Counted from the stretch's first letter, positions 1 through 6,590 are shown. The stretch is 9,356 nt of DNA from Clostridiales bacterium UBA6330 (GCA_002438075.1 DJSQ01000071.1:3555-12910); one strand, 5' to 3'. Numbers and translations are program-made. Notes: generated from the letters alone by a model not told the origin.

Positions 1-2
1 TC

Positions 3-180
3 GAAGGGGAAGGCTATTGTGGGAATTTCTTTCGTGATGGTATAAAATTTTGACCCACCAAACGCCGAAAGCACCTTTTATCATGTTTGCAGAGCTTACG
101 GAAGCCTTCCCCTTCAAGGGGGAAGGTGTCGCCGAAGGCGACGGATGAGGGCGTTCCCGTGCAACAATCATCTGTGCCCC
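3..180. repeat. Intergenic hairpin-rich repeat element (possible non-coding mobile or MITE-like remnant)
   Basis: This stretch holds no credible gene. It contains a perfect 13-base inverted repeat, at 3-15 and 103-115. It also has two adjacent hairpins: CCTTCCCC at 105-112 pairs with GGGGAAGG at 119-126, and GTCGCC at 128-133 pairs with GGCGAC at 137-142 around a GAA loop. The sequence after the second hairpin reads GGATGAGGG. This order (C/T-rich hairpin, short GC hairpin, GGATGAGGG) resembles an intergenic element I recall as abundant in gut Clostridia; I could not check that here. The first 15 bases may be the end of a second copy in the opposite orientation that runs off the left edge. 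The limits are approximate, and 16-100 between the inverted arms is A/T-richer with no recognised content. Confidence 0.5.
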
Positions 181-185
181 CCACC

Positions 186-235
186 AAAAAAGCCCCCGCA
201 ACGCGGTCATTCAACGCGTTGCGGGGGCATTTTTT
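186..235. terminator. Bidirectional rho-independent terminator closing the gene cluster
   Basis: A perfect 14-bp stem (192-205 paired with 215-228, very GC-rich) encloses a 9-base loop. On the minus strand the stem is followed by six T (complement of 186-191). On the plus strand it is followed by six T at 230-235, so it can stop transcription from both sides. The stop codon of the glycosidase gene (234-236) lies inside the upstream tract, only five bases from the stem. This makes it the natural end of the minus-strand operon. Confidence 0.92.
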
Positions 236-2078
236 ACTTTTTCGGTCTCGCGCACGGCAGCTCGGTCATGCGGAGCATGGTGCATCCGTAGGGAATCAGC
301 GTTCTTGTTTCCGCCTCGTCCCGCTGTCTGCGGCTCACGGGGACCCTTGCGGGGACCGTCTCCAGCCCCTCCGCATAGCCCCAACCGATATGGCAAAGCG
401 GCGCTTCCACCGTCAGCGGCGGGTTGCTCTCCGAGAACGGGATGTCCCCCACGGGATGCTCGGTCACGCGGAAGTCCTTCCCCGCAAACGCGACATTCCA
501 GTCGGACACGCCCTGATAGTCGTAGTCGCAATACGGATATTTCCGCTCTATTCCACCCCGCTCGTACTCCACCCGCTTGACCTCTGCGCGCACGGGCAGG
601 GAGAACACCAGCGAGCCGTAGTGCAGGACCGACATGGCGTGCGGTCTTGCGCTCAGGTGCGGCTCCGCTTCAAAGGAGAGGTCCATCACGGTCTCCCCCG
701 CCTTGAAATCGGAGAATTTCAGAATTTCCCGCTTTGCCCTCGGTTTTCCGTTGACGGTGAGCTTCTTTGCAAAGGACGGAATGCGCACCGACAGCACAAA
801 ATCGGTCTTTTTGTCCGCGATTACGCGGTACCGCATGGAATTGCGGAACGGGTAATCGGTTTCAAGGGTGACGGTGACGGGTATCCCCTTCCATTCGGTT
901 TTCAGCTCCGAGGGAAGCGCGACCGCCGAGAGGACACCGTCCCCTGCCGCCATCCATGCGGAAAGCGCCAGCTTGGGGAAGCCCTGCCCGAAATTCGCGG
1001 TGCAGCAGCCGAAGTTCGGCTCCAGACCGAAGCGGTGCGCCTCGCTGTTGGTGGTGCGGAAGTGCGACCGCCACGGGAACGGCGTACAGTCAATCTGGTT
1101 GACCATCTGCACATACTGGTGCGCCCACATATCCTCGGTCAGCGTTGCGGGGAGCGCGTTGAAGGCAACCACCTCCAGCCGCTCCGCCCATTCCGCCTTG
1201 CCCGTGTAGGCGTAGAGCTGTTCGAGAGAATCCATCAGCTCGACCACCGCGCAGAGCTCGGTCCCCTGCGTGGGACTGATGCCCGAAAGACATTCATCCC
1301 CCGTGAAGGTTCCCACCGCCGTGCCGTTGAAGCGCTCCAGCCTCTCCACATAGTGCTCCGCAAGCCCCTGCACCTCGCGCCCGAGCAGGTCGCAGGACAG
1401 GACCTCGGATTTGAGCATCTGGCAGAGGTTGACAATGTGCGTGTTCATGGTCCACTTGTCGAGCGGGCGTTCCCAAAGGTGCTCGACCTTGCGGTAATCC
1501 ATCCCGTCCCTTGCCAGCCGTTCGGCAAGCTCGCGTATCCACGGCTCATGGTATTCCGCCCACAGATAATTCAGCGCGGGAAAGCCCTCGTACCAGCGGT
1601 GCATCCCCCAATGGTGCAGGGTCAGCTTGCCCGAGGTCAGAAGTGCGTGATAATTCTTCATCAGGCGGTAGAGCGCATCGGGGATTCTTTCGTCCCGCGC
1701 GCATTCGTAGTACCGCACAAGCACCTTTGCGATGAGCAGGACCGCCCAGGTGTCGTATTTTTCCCGCTCCTCGGGCGGGACGGGGCAAATCCAGCCGTCC
1801 GATTCCTGCCGTGCGAGGATGCAGTCGATGTAGCGGCGGGTGCGGGCGATCAGGTCCTCGTCCTCCAGCAGGTACGCAAGCGGGACCGCACCGTCCAGCC
1901 AGTACGGGACGCGTTCCCAGCCCTCGCTGTCGCCGCCGATCCATGCGCTGTCGCGGACATCCCGCCACACGCGGTCGAGGTTGCCGCAAAGTCCCTTTGC
2001 CTGTATTTCCAATTGCCTGCGGAGCCAGCCCCGCGGCTTGATTTCATTCGTTGTAAAAAAGGTATAACGTGCCGACAT
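234..2078 (-). CDS. GH127/DUF1680-family glycosidase (beta-L-arabinofuranosidase-like)
   Basis: A 614-residue protein of the DUF1680/GH127 group, which removes beta-L-arabinofuranosyl residues in its characterised members. The metal site described for HypBA1 (Glu and three Cys around zinc, first Cys of the CC pair as nucleophile) is fully visible. E274 and C276 lie in GTELC, and C358-C359 lie in FGCCTANFG. G-D-E262 offers a candidate acid/base, and H214 lies in THIVN. The N-terminal two thirds should be an (alpha/alpha)6 barrel and the last ~200 residues beta-sandwich. No signal peptide is seen, so it probably acts in the cytoplasm on imported oligosaccharides. The ATG at 2078 is chosen because AAGGAGA (2089-2095) lies 10 bases upstream and the protein begins with the family-typical FTTNEIKPRGWLRRQ; a longer reading to 2300 would run into the AraC gene. 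It is the last gene before the terminator. The exact linkage cut is not determinable; related families GH137, GH142 and GH146 are alternatives. Confidence 0.9.
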   Translation of the reverse strand: MSARYTFFTTNEIKPRGWLRRQLEIQAKGLCGNLDRVWRDVRDSAWIGGDSEGWERVPYWLDGAVPLAYLLEDEDLIARTRRYIDCILARQESDGWICPVPPEEREKYDTWAVLLIAKVLVRYYECARDERIPDALYRLMKNYHALLTSGKLTLHHWGMHRWYEGFPALNYLWAEYHEPWIRELAERLARDGMDYRKVEHLWERPLDKWTMNTHIVNLCQMLKSEVLSCDLLGREVQGLAEHYVERLERFNGTAVGTFTGDECLSGISPTQGTELCAVVELMDSLEQLYAYTGKAEWAERLEVVAFNALPATLTEDMWAHQYVQMVNQIDCTPFPWRSHFRTTNSEAHRFGLEPNFGCCTANFGQGFPKLALSAWMAAGDGVLSAVALPSELKTEWKGIPVTVTLETDYPFRNSMRYRVIADKKTDFVLSVRIPSFAKKLTVNGKPRAKREILKFSDFKAGETVMDLSFEAEPHLSARPHAMSVLHYGSLVFSLPVRAEVKRVEYERGGIERKYPYCDYDYQGVSDWNVAFAGKDFRVTEHPVGDIPFSESNPPLTVEAPLCHIGWGYAEGLETVPARVPVSRRQRDEAETRTLIPYGCTMLRMTELPCARPKK

Positions 2079-2143
2079 GGTGTAATAATCTCCTTGTTCC
2101 TGCCGACGGCGGAAGCGGTGCCTCCGCCGCCCGGCTCCGTCTG

Positions 2144-2962
2144 TCAGACCTGCTCGCCGTCCTGCGGGTGGCTTCTTGCCGCACTGCGCGGACTGACACC
2201 GTAAAAATCGAGAAAGGTCCGATAGAAGGACGTGTAATTCGCATATCCGACAATCCTCGGGATCTGCGTAATGGGGGTGTCGCTGTTCTGAATCAGCCAT
2301 TGCGCCTGCTCCATGCGGACGGTTTGCAGGTAACGGTGCATCGTCATCCGAAACCTGTGCAGGAACAGCTTGGAAAGGTACTCGCGGGTGTAGCCGAAAT
2401 GCTTTGCCACATCGTCCAGCGAGGTGATATTCATATAGTGCGAGCCGATATAGTCGCGGACCGCAGAGAGCAGCTGCGTTCTGCGGCGGTTGCCCGAGTT
2501 GTCGGCATAGAGCATTCCGAAAACGCGGTACATATGGGAATTGAGCATGAAACGGTTGACATCCGCCTGCGGGTCGTTGGTCTGCTCGCAGACCCGCAGA
2601 ATGGATGCCATCGCCTCGGCATCCCAGGTTCCGCGCAAAGGGATGCCGTTGTCGCTTTCGGAATCGCTGTAGATTCCGCCTTCAAATTCAAAGAAGAAAT
2701 ACACGGGCACCTCGCCGGGGGGCGGGAGAAGCGGCTCCTTGCCGAGGTATCCGTTCTGAAAGCAGTTGGCGCGCTGGATATAGTATTCTCCCTTTTTCAG
2801 CTCGACCGGCGTACCGTTTTCGCAGAAGCGGAGAACGCCCTCCATCATCAGAATCAGCACGCTGTAGCCGTAAATGCGCGTGACGTGCACCTCGTTCGGG
2901 GCAAATTGCTTGGTCGCGCAGATTTTGAGGTCCAGAGTTCCGGATTCGGTCAGGACCGTCAT
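2144..2962 (-). CDS. AraC-family transcriptional regulator
   Basis: A 272-residue DNA-binding protein. Residues ~10-100 look like the cupin-type sensory domain of sugar-responsive AraC regulators, including ELKKGEYYIQ around 54-63. Residues ~163-264 form the double helix-turn-helix: the first HTH spans LDDVAKHFGYTREYLSKLF (182-200), and the second spans ITQIPRIVGYANYTSFYRTF (231-250) followed by GVSP. The ATG overlaps the stop of the upstream lipoprotein gene in an ATGA junction (2959-2962), so the two are probably translationally coupled. The glycosidase gene starts 65 bases downstream. The likely role is activation of this glycan locus in response to a sugar, although neither the inducer nor an operator can be identified from the window. 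The short tail after the second HTH (HPQDGEQV) has no recognised function. Confidence 0.93.
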   Translation of the reverse strand: MTVLTESGTLDLKICATKQFAPNEVHVTRIYGYSVLILMMEGVLRFCENGTPVELKKGEYYIQRANCFQNGYLGKEPLLPPPGEVPVYFFFEFEGGIYSDSESDNGIPLRGTWDAEAMASILRVCEQTNDPQADVNRFMLNSHMYRVFGMLYADNSGNRRRTQLLSAVRDYIGSHYMNITSLDDVAKHFGYTREYLSKLFLHRFRMTMHRYLQTVRMEQAQWLIQNSDTPITQIPRIVGYANYTSFYRTFLDFYGVSPRSAARSHPQDGEQV

Positions 2963-3999
2963 GCGAGTGCCCCCGTCGGATTCATCGAAAAGGTGTCCTC
3001 GGGCAGGTCGATGCCGTCACCGTCGAAATCGTCGCGCTCCTCAACGGGCGGCTTGACGACCGACATCTCGTAATCGCCCGGAGAGAGCACCCAGCGCCCC
3101 GCATTCTCGCCCGCGTTGGCACCGACCTTGCGGTAGCCCGCCTGCGTGTAGCGGTCGGGGTCAATCAGCTCATCGGAAACCGCCGAGAACGCCGTGGAAA
3201 CGAGCACCAACTCCGCGAGCTCGCCGCAAAGCGCCTCCTGCGCCGCGCGGATGGTCTGCACGCCCGCCGCCGCATCGGTGCGGGAGCCGCAGGAGATGAG
3301 GAAGCAGGCTTCCGCGCCGCGGCGGGTCATCGTGCGAACCACCGTGCGCAAGCCGCTTTGGTAATCCGCGGCGGTCACGTTCTCTGCGGCATCGGTCTCG
3401 CCGTGGGACCAGACCGCAAAAATATGCCGCACGGAATAGGTCTCCGAGGCGGCGAGAAACGCCTTTGCCGCCTCCAGACGGTTGACGGCATCCTCCAGAA
3501 TCCCGTTTCCGCTCCTCCAGCCCGCAATGTTCACGCCGCCCACACTCGCGGACACCGCAACCACGGGAACGCCCGTTTTTGCATAGTACGCCTCGCAGAA
3601 GGACGGAACAAGCGAGCCTGTTTTGCTCTCGCCGTCATCAATGCCGCCCTCGCGGTTCTCCGCCGCGCCGAAATCGGCGGTCAGCGGGTAAAGCCGCGTC
3701 GGGTCCGTGACCGCGCGGAACTCATAGGCGTGCCCCTCGGGGACCGTGATATCGGCGGTCTTGTCTCCCCTGCCCGCCATGTTGCGGTCACCCATAAAGA
3801 GCATGAGGTCCACCTCGGTTTTGGGCGCGGAGGGGGTCGGGGTCGGCTCGGCGGTGAGCGCGGAGGTCGGCGCATCGGTCGCGGGGTTGGTCCCCGTGGG
3901 GGTCGGGTCGCTCTTTTCGCCCGCGCAGGACGGGAGAAGCGCAACGGAAAGCAAGAGCACAAGGGCGAGCAAGGCACAAACTGTTTTTCTGTTTCGCAT
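2959..3999 (-). CDS. SASA-type (sialate O-acetylesterase-like) lipoprotein, predicted catalytically defective
   Basis: A 346-residue exported lipoprotein. The signal peptide ends in the lipobox LLPSC (Cys25), followed by a Thr/Pro/Ala-rich linker (26-60). The rest matches the SASA/CE6 fold: LMLFMGDRNMAGRG (65-78) corresponds to the GQSNMAGRG block, VVAVSASVGGVNIAGW (146-161) to the oxyanion Gly block, VWSHGETDA (196-204) to the W-x-QGE-D block, and DPDRYTQAGY (280-289) to the C-terminal DxxH-AGY block. The nucleophile Ser position is Arg72 and the DxxH His position is Arg283, so hydrolysis is unlikely by the normal mechanism and a glycan-binding role is possible. A DFDGDG stretch (324-329) near the end resembles a calcium-binding loop. 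The ATG at 3999 is chosen over an upstream start at 4038 because AAAAGGAGG (4007-4015) lies seven bases before it and the signal peptide then begins MRNRK. It shares an ATGA junction with the AraC gene. Confidence 0.85.
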   Translation of the reverse strand: MRNRKTVCALLALVLLLSVALLPSCAGEKSDPTPTGTNPATDAPTSALTAEPTPTPSAPKTEVDLMLFMGDRNMAGRGDKTADITVPEGHAYEFRAVTDPTRLYPLTADFGAAENREGGIDDGESKTGSLVPSFCEAYYAKTGVPVVAVSASVGGVNIAGWRSGNGILEDAVNRLEAAKAFLAASETYSVRHIFAVWSHGETDAAENVTAADYQSGLRTVVRTMTRRGAEACFLISCGSRTDAAAGVQTIRAAQEALCGELAELVLVSTAFSAVSDELIDPDRYTQAGYRKVGANAGENAGRWVLSPGDYEMSVVKPPVEERDDFDGDGIDLPEDTFSMNPTGALA

Positions 4000-4023
4000 G
4001 GCAAAGCCTCCTTTTATGCACAG

Positions 4024-4064
4024 ACAGGACTGCCGCACACTTTTCGCGGGCGGCAGTCCCCTGT
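4024..4064 (-). promoter_or_regulatory. Intercistronic stem-loop between the peptide gene and the SASA lipoprotein gene
   Basis: GGACTGCCGC at 4027-4036 pairs perfectly with GCGGCAGTCC at 4050-4059 around a 13-base loop. A two-base bulge and three further pairs (4024-4026 with 4062-4064) extend it. No T tract follows on the minus strand, so it is not a classical terminator. It begins nine bases after the peptide stop codon and lies 24 bases before the lipoprotein ATG. It could protect the 3' end of a processed upstream mRNA or partly reduce downstream readthrough. The structure is seen; the function is inference. Confidence 0.6.
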
Positions 4065-4072
4065 TCGGTCAA

Positions 4073-4210
4073 TCAGTGAATTCCGAATTTGAATTCGATT
4101 TCATCCAGCTCAATCGAATTTTCCCCACCGCCGCTGGCGGTCAGCAGGTCGGTGTCGGAAAGCGTCAGGAACTCAACCTCGGGAATCGCGTAAATCTGTT
4201 GCGTTTTCAT
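4073..4210 (-). CDS. 45-residue peptide with a double-glycine-like leader (possible exported peptide precursor)
   Basis: A short open frame from ATG at 4210 to TGA at 4073-4075. Upstream is a perfect AAAGGAGG eight bases before the ATG, overlapping the last base of the preceding stop codon, so translation looks real and coupled. The N-terminal half runs MKTQQIYAIPEVEF and then LSDTDLLTASGG (17-28). Counted back from G27-G28, this places L at -12, S at -11, D at -8 and L at -7, as in double-glycine leaders of class II bacteriocins and related peptides; position -4 is Ala rather than the usual Ile/Leu/Val. The remainder, GENSIELDEIEFKFGIH, is strongly acidic with two Phe and no Cys. I also recall many short gut-clostridial proteins with the pattern Y-x-x-P-E-x-E...D-[IVL]-[IL]-T-[AT]-S-G, unchecked here. 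No PCAT/ComA-type exporter or RiPP enzyme is present in the window, so the role stays open. Confidence 0.75.
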   Translation of the reverse strand: MKTQQIYAIPEVEFLTLSDTDLLTASGGGENSIELDEIEFKFGIH

Positions 4211-4218
4211 TTCAAGGT

Positions 4219-4226
4219 CCTCCTTT
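4219..4226 (-). promoter_or_regulatory. Shine-Dalgarno of the 45-residue peptide gene
   Basis: The minus strand reads AAAGGAGG, an almost ideal match to the 16S anti-SD, eight bases before the ATG at 4210. Its first A is the final base of the minus-strand view of the upstream stop codon (TAA at 4226-4228). It is the main evidence that this very short frame is translated. Confidence 0.85.
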
Positions 4227-6556
4227 TACGATTCGGAGACAGCCTTAGCGGATTCGCCGTAGCTCCAGAGCGCGCGAACCAGCGCAAGCGTCTTTTCGGT
4301 GGTCGACTCGGCGGCAACGGCTTCGCGGATGTATGCCGCAACGCTGTAGGTCAGGGTTTCGGCAATCTGCGTGCCGTCCTTTTCCATCATTGCCGTAATC
4401 GTGTCGCCGTATTCGGCGGCGCCGATGTTGTTGAAGAGAATCGAGTAGTAGCCCTCGCCCTCATCGGTGATATCAGCCTCGGTGTAGGTCACTTCTCTGC
4501 CGTTCATGGTCACCTTAACCGTCAGCCCCTCAAGGCTCGGCGCGGCGAACTTGATGCGGACCGCCACGGCGTTCTCCAAGCGGAGCGCGGCGGAGAACCA
4601 CTTGTAGTTCTCGTCTGCCGTTCCCGTCACACCTGCGGTCGCAGTGATATCTGCGGTGGTGTCGGCGGACTTGAGCGCCTTTTGTGCATCGGTCAGATTC
4701 TTTGTGGCAAGGTCATCGGTTTTGTAATTCGCATAATTCTGCGCGGCTTCGGCGTAGTAGAGCAAATCGACCAACAGCTTCTTGACGCTCTCGGAGGTCT
4801 CCTCTTTCGCCAGCAGATTCTCGCAATATTCGCGGATGCTGTAGGTCACGGTCTGCGAAACTGCCGTGCCGTTCACCTTTGCGGTGAGGGTGGCGGTGAT
4901 TTCATCGTTCACCTTCTGCGGGAGGATGCCCGAGCAGACGAATTTCACTCTGCCCTCCGTAGCCTCGGTTCCCTCAACCTCGTAGGTCTTGGAGCCAACG
5001 GCAAAGGTCATCTTCGCGTCGGTTGCATTGCCGAGCTTGGCAAAGAAGTTGACATCAAGAGTGTTTTTCAGCGTCACACTTGCGCCGCTGATGTAAGTCT
5101 CGGGATAGACCAGCTCAAAGTTGCTGTAGACAACCGTGCTGTCGGTCGCCGTGCCCGAAATGGCGTGGCAGACGGCAAGCAGGTCAATCGGATAGAGCGG
5201 GGCGGCTTCTGCAAAGGGCAGAGAAAGGTTCAGGCTGGCATAAGAGCTTGCGCTCATCCAGAAGCTCTCAAACGGGATATAAATATCGCCGTTATAGCCT
5301 GCGGGAAGTGCGTCAAACAGGTCTGCCTCGTTTGTGCTTGAAACATTGGATGCAACATGGAGTGCTACAGGGTTTCCGTCCGCATCGTAGTAGTAAGCCA
5401 CGCTGTTATCCGCACGGCAGACATACTGTGCATTACTAACATTTGTAAGCTCCGCATATCCAAGTCCACCCGTTGCAAAAATACCCGTTTCTTTATCCTT
5501 ATTTTTTCCGACATTTGTACCGGAAGTGGACGAACGGAGGCGGAGGCGCAGTTGCAATTGCGCGCTACCAAGCGCGGTAGTGTCAACATGGAAGCGGATA
5601 CCGCTTGCACCATTCGCAAGGTTGGTCTGCGCAAGACCCCTGAGCCAGATTCTATTATTGGAGACAGTTGCACTGTTCGGCATTGCAGTCACAGTCAGCG
5701 TGTTATTGGCAATTGTTCCTGCTGCACTTTCCTCAGGGTTACCGTTCTGTGCCATCGTTCCGAACAACGGCGTGGAGGCACCAGTCTCTGCGGCTTCGGG
5801 GTTGGTGTACACAAAGTGGATGTCGCTGAATTTCAAGCCAACATAATCCGATTTAACACCGATTTTCCAAATTCTCTGGTCTTGAAAACGTGCGGTAAAT
5901 TCTTCAAAATTCATTCCAAGACAAGGGTCATTTGCGGTGTAAGCATAGCCGTTTGCCGAACCGCCATGATAATGGAAGCTGGTAAGCGGAACATAATACC
6001 AACCGGAATTTGCAGCGCTGTTTTTCAAATAGTAACTGGGATAAGAAACACTGAAATCAGTCCATGCGCCGTCCTTATAGGTATAAGCAGTACTCTTCGT
6101 CCCCTCTACCCCTTTGGGTCCATCCGCATAGATAGTCGGAGCAGTTTGAAGCTGTACACATCCGCTTCCGGATGCACTGTTGGAACGAGTACCCGCCATC
6201 AAAAATGTCAGAATGAAATCCACACCGGTAGCTTCGCTTGCGTCAACATAAAACATAATTCCGCTTGCGCCGCGCCAGCTTGTGGTATAGGCATCTTTTT
6301 GTGTATAGACATTGTAGTTACCGCTGGCAACCTTAAAATATCCATCATCGGTAATCGTTCCGCCCTTGGTATCAGCGGACCCTGCCGTGCTCCAGTCCAC
6401 CCACAGCTTCGAGCTGTCGACAGAGCTACCGTCAGGCAGGGTTGTTGGCAAAGTGGTCGGTGCCTCCTCCGCATAGGAGGCAAGCGAAATTGCGGGAATC
6501 AGGGAAAGGCAAAGGATCATTGCGAGACATAGCGATAAAATTCTGCGTGTTTTCAT
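4226..6556 (-). CDS. Large secreted protein with two carbohydrate-binding-like lobes and a duplicated C-terminal module
   Basis: A 776-residue extracellular protein. A signal peptide (MKTRRIL plus hydrophobic core) is likely cleaved after ASYA (residue 29). Two beta-rich lobes follow (~41-251 and ~278-485). Each contains the sequence GIxFxVD and ends in a strand such as KFSDIHFVY or VYSNFELVY, the style of CBM11-like beta-sandwich modules; YYVPLTSF and IYIPFESF are matching internal strands. Then come two copies of another module (~488-613 and ~648-773), each a beta-domain followed by a helical YS(I/V)..Y...L / A..Y tail: TYSIREYCENLLAKEE and TYSVAAYIREAVAAES. This module recurs, as I recall, in clostridial secreted proteins of unknown function. 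There is no LPXTG, dockerin, S-layer domain or recognisable catalytic site, so a glycan-binding or adhesion role is likely but unproven. The ATG at 6556 has GAGAAAGGG 10 bases upstream; an extension to 6577 would need a TTG start. G+C in 5341-6360 is clearly lower than in the neighbours. Confidence 0.8.
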   Translation of the reverse strand: MKTRRILSLCLAMILCLSLIPAISLASYAEEAPTTLPTTLPDGSSVDSSKLWVDWSTAGSADTKGGTITDDGYFKVASGNYNVYTQKDAYTTSWRGASGIMFYVDASEATGVDFILTFLMAGTRSNSASGSGCVQLQTAPTIYADGPKGVEGTKSTAYTYKDGAWTDFSVSYPSYYLKNSAANSGWYYVPLTSFHYHGGSANGYAYTANDPCLGMNFEEFTARFQDQRIWKIGVKSDYVGLKFSDIHFVYTNPEAAETGASTPLFGTMAQNGNPEESAAGTIANNTLTVTAMPNSATVSNNRIWLRGLAQTNLANGASGIRFHVDTTALGSAQLQLRLRLRSSTSGTNVGKNKDKETGIFATGGLGYAELTNVSNAQYVCRADNSVAYYYDADGNPVALHVASNVSSTNEADLFDALPAGYNGDIYIPFESFWMSASSYASLNLSLPFAEAAPLYPIDLLAVCHAISGTATDSTVVYSNFELVYPETYISGASVTLKNTLDVNFFAKLGNATDAKMTFAVGSKTYEVEGTEATEGRVKFVCSGILPQKVNDEITATLTAKVNGTAVSQTVTYSIREYCENLLAKEETSESVKKLLVDLLYYAEAAQNYANYKTDDLATKNLTDAQKALKSADTTADITATAGVTGTADENYKWFSAALRLENAVAVRIKFAAPSLEGLTVKVTMNGREVTYTEADITDEGEGYYSILFNNIGAAEYGDTITAMMEKDGTQIAETLTYSVAAYIREAVAAESTTEKTLALVRALWSYGESAKAVSES

Positions 6557-6590
6557 TGCGATTGAACCCTTTCTCAAATTTTTATTTCCA

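Noticed and set aside
14..214. 66-codon minus-strand frame at the left edge
   Set aside because: It is made of repeat and terminator sequence and has no plausible ribosome binding site.
2107..2129. 7-bp hairpin between the AraC and glycosidase genes as a possible terminator
   Set aside because: Nine-base loop and no T tract on the minus strand; the glycosidase gene needs readthrough or its own promoter, and no convincing promoter was seen.
87..2204. 705-codon open frame on the plus strand opposite the glycosidase gene
   Set aside because: It is an antisense shadow caused by high G+C codon usage; its translation is Arg/His/Pro-rich with no family features, and the minus strand carries a clear GH127 protein.
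2079..2300. 74-codon N-terminal extension of the glycosidase
   Set aside because: It overlaps the AraC coding region, is Arg-rich and unlike the family, and the internal ATG at 2078 has a good Shine-Dalgarno sequence.
2069..3073. 334-codon plus-strand open frame opposite the AraC gene
   Set aside because: Antisense of a well-supported regulator, with no domain evidence.
3746..5341. 531-codon plus-strand open frame
   Set aside because: It crosses three real minus-strand genes and an intergenic hairpin, with no ribosome binding site or recognisable domain.
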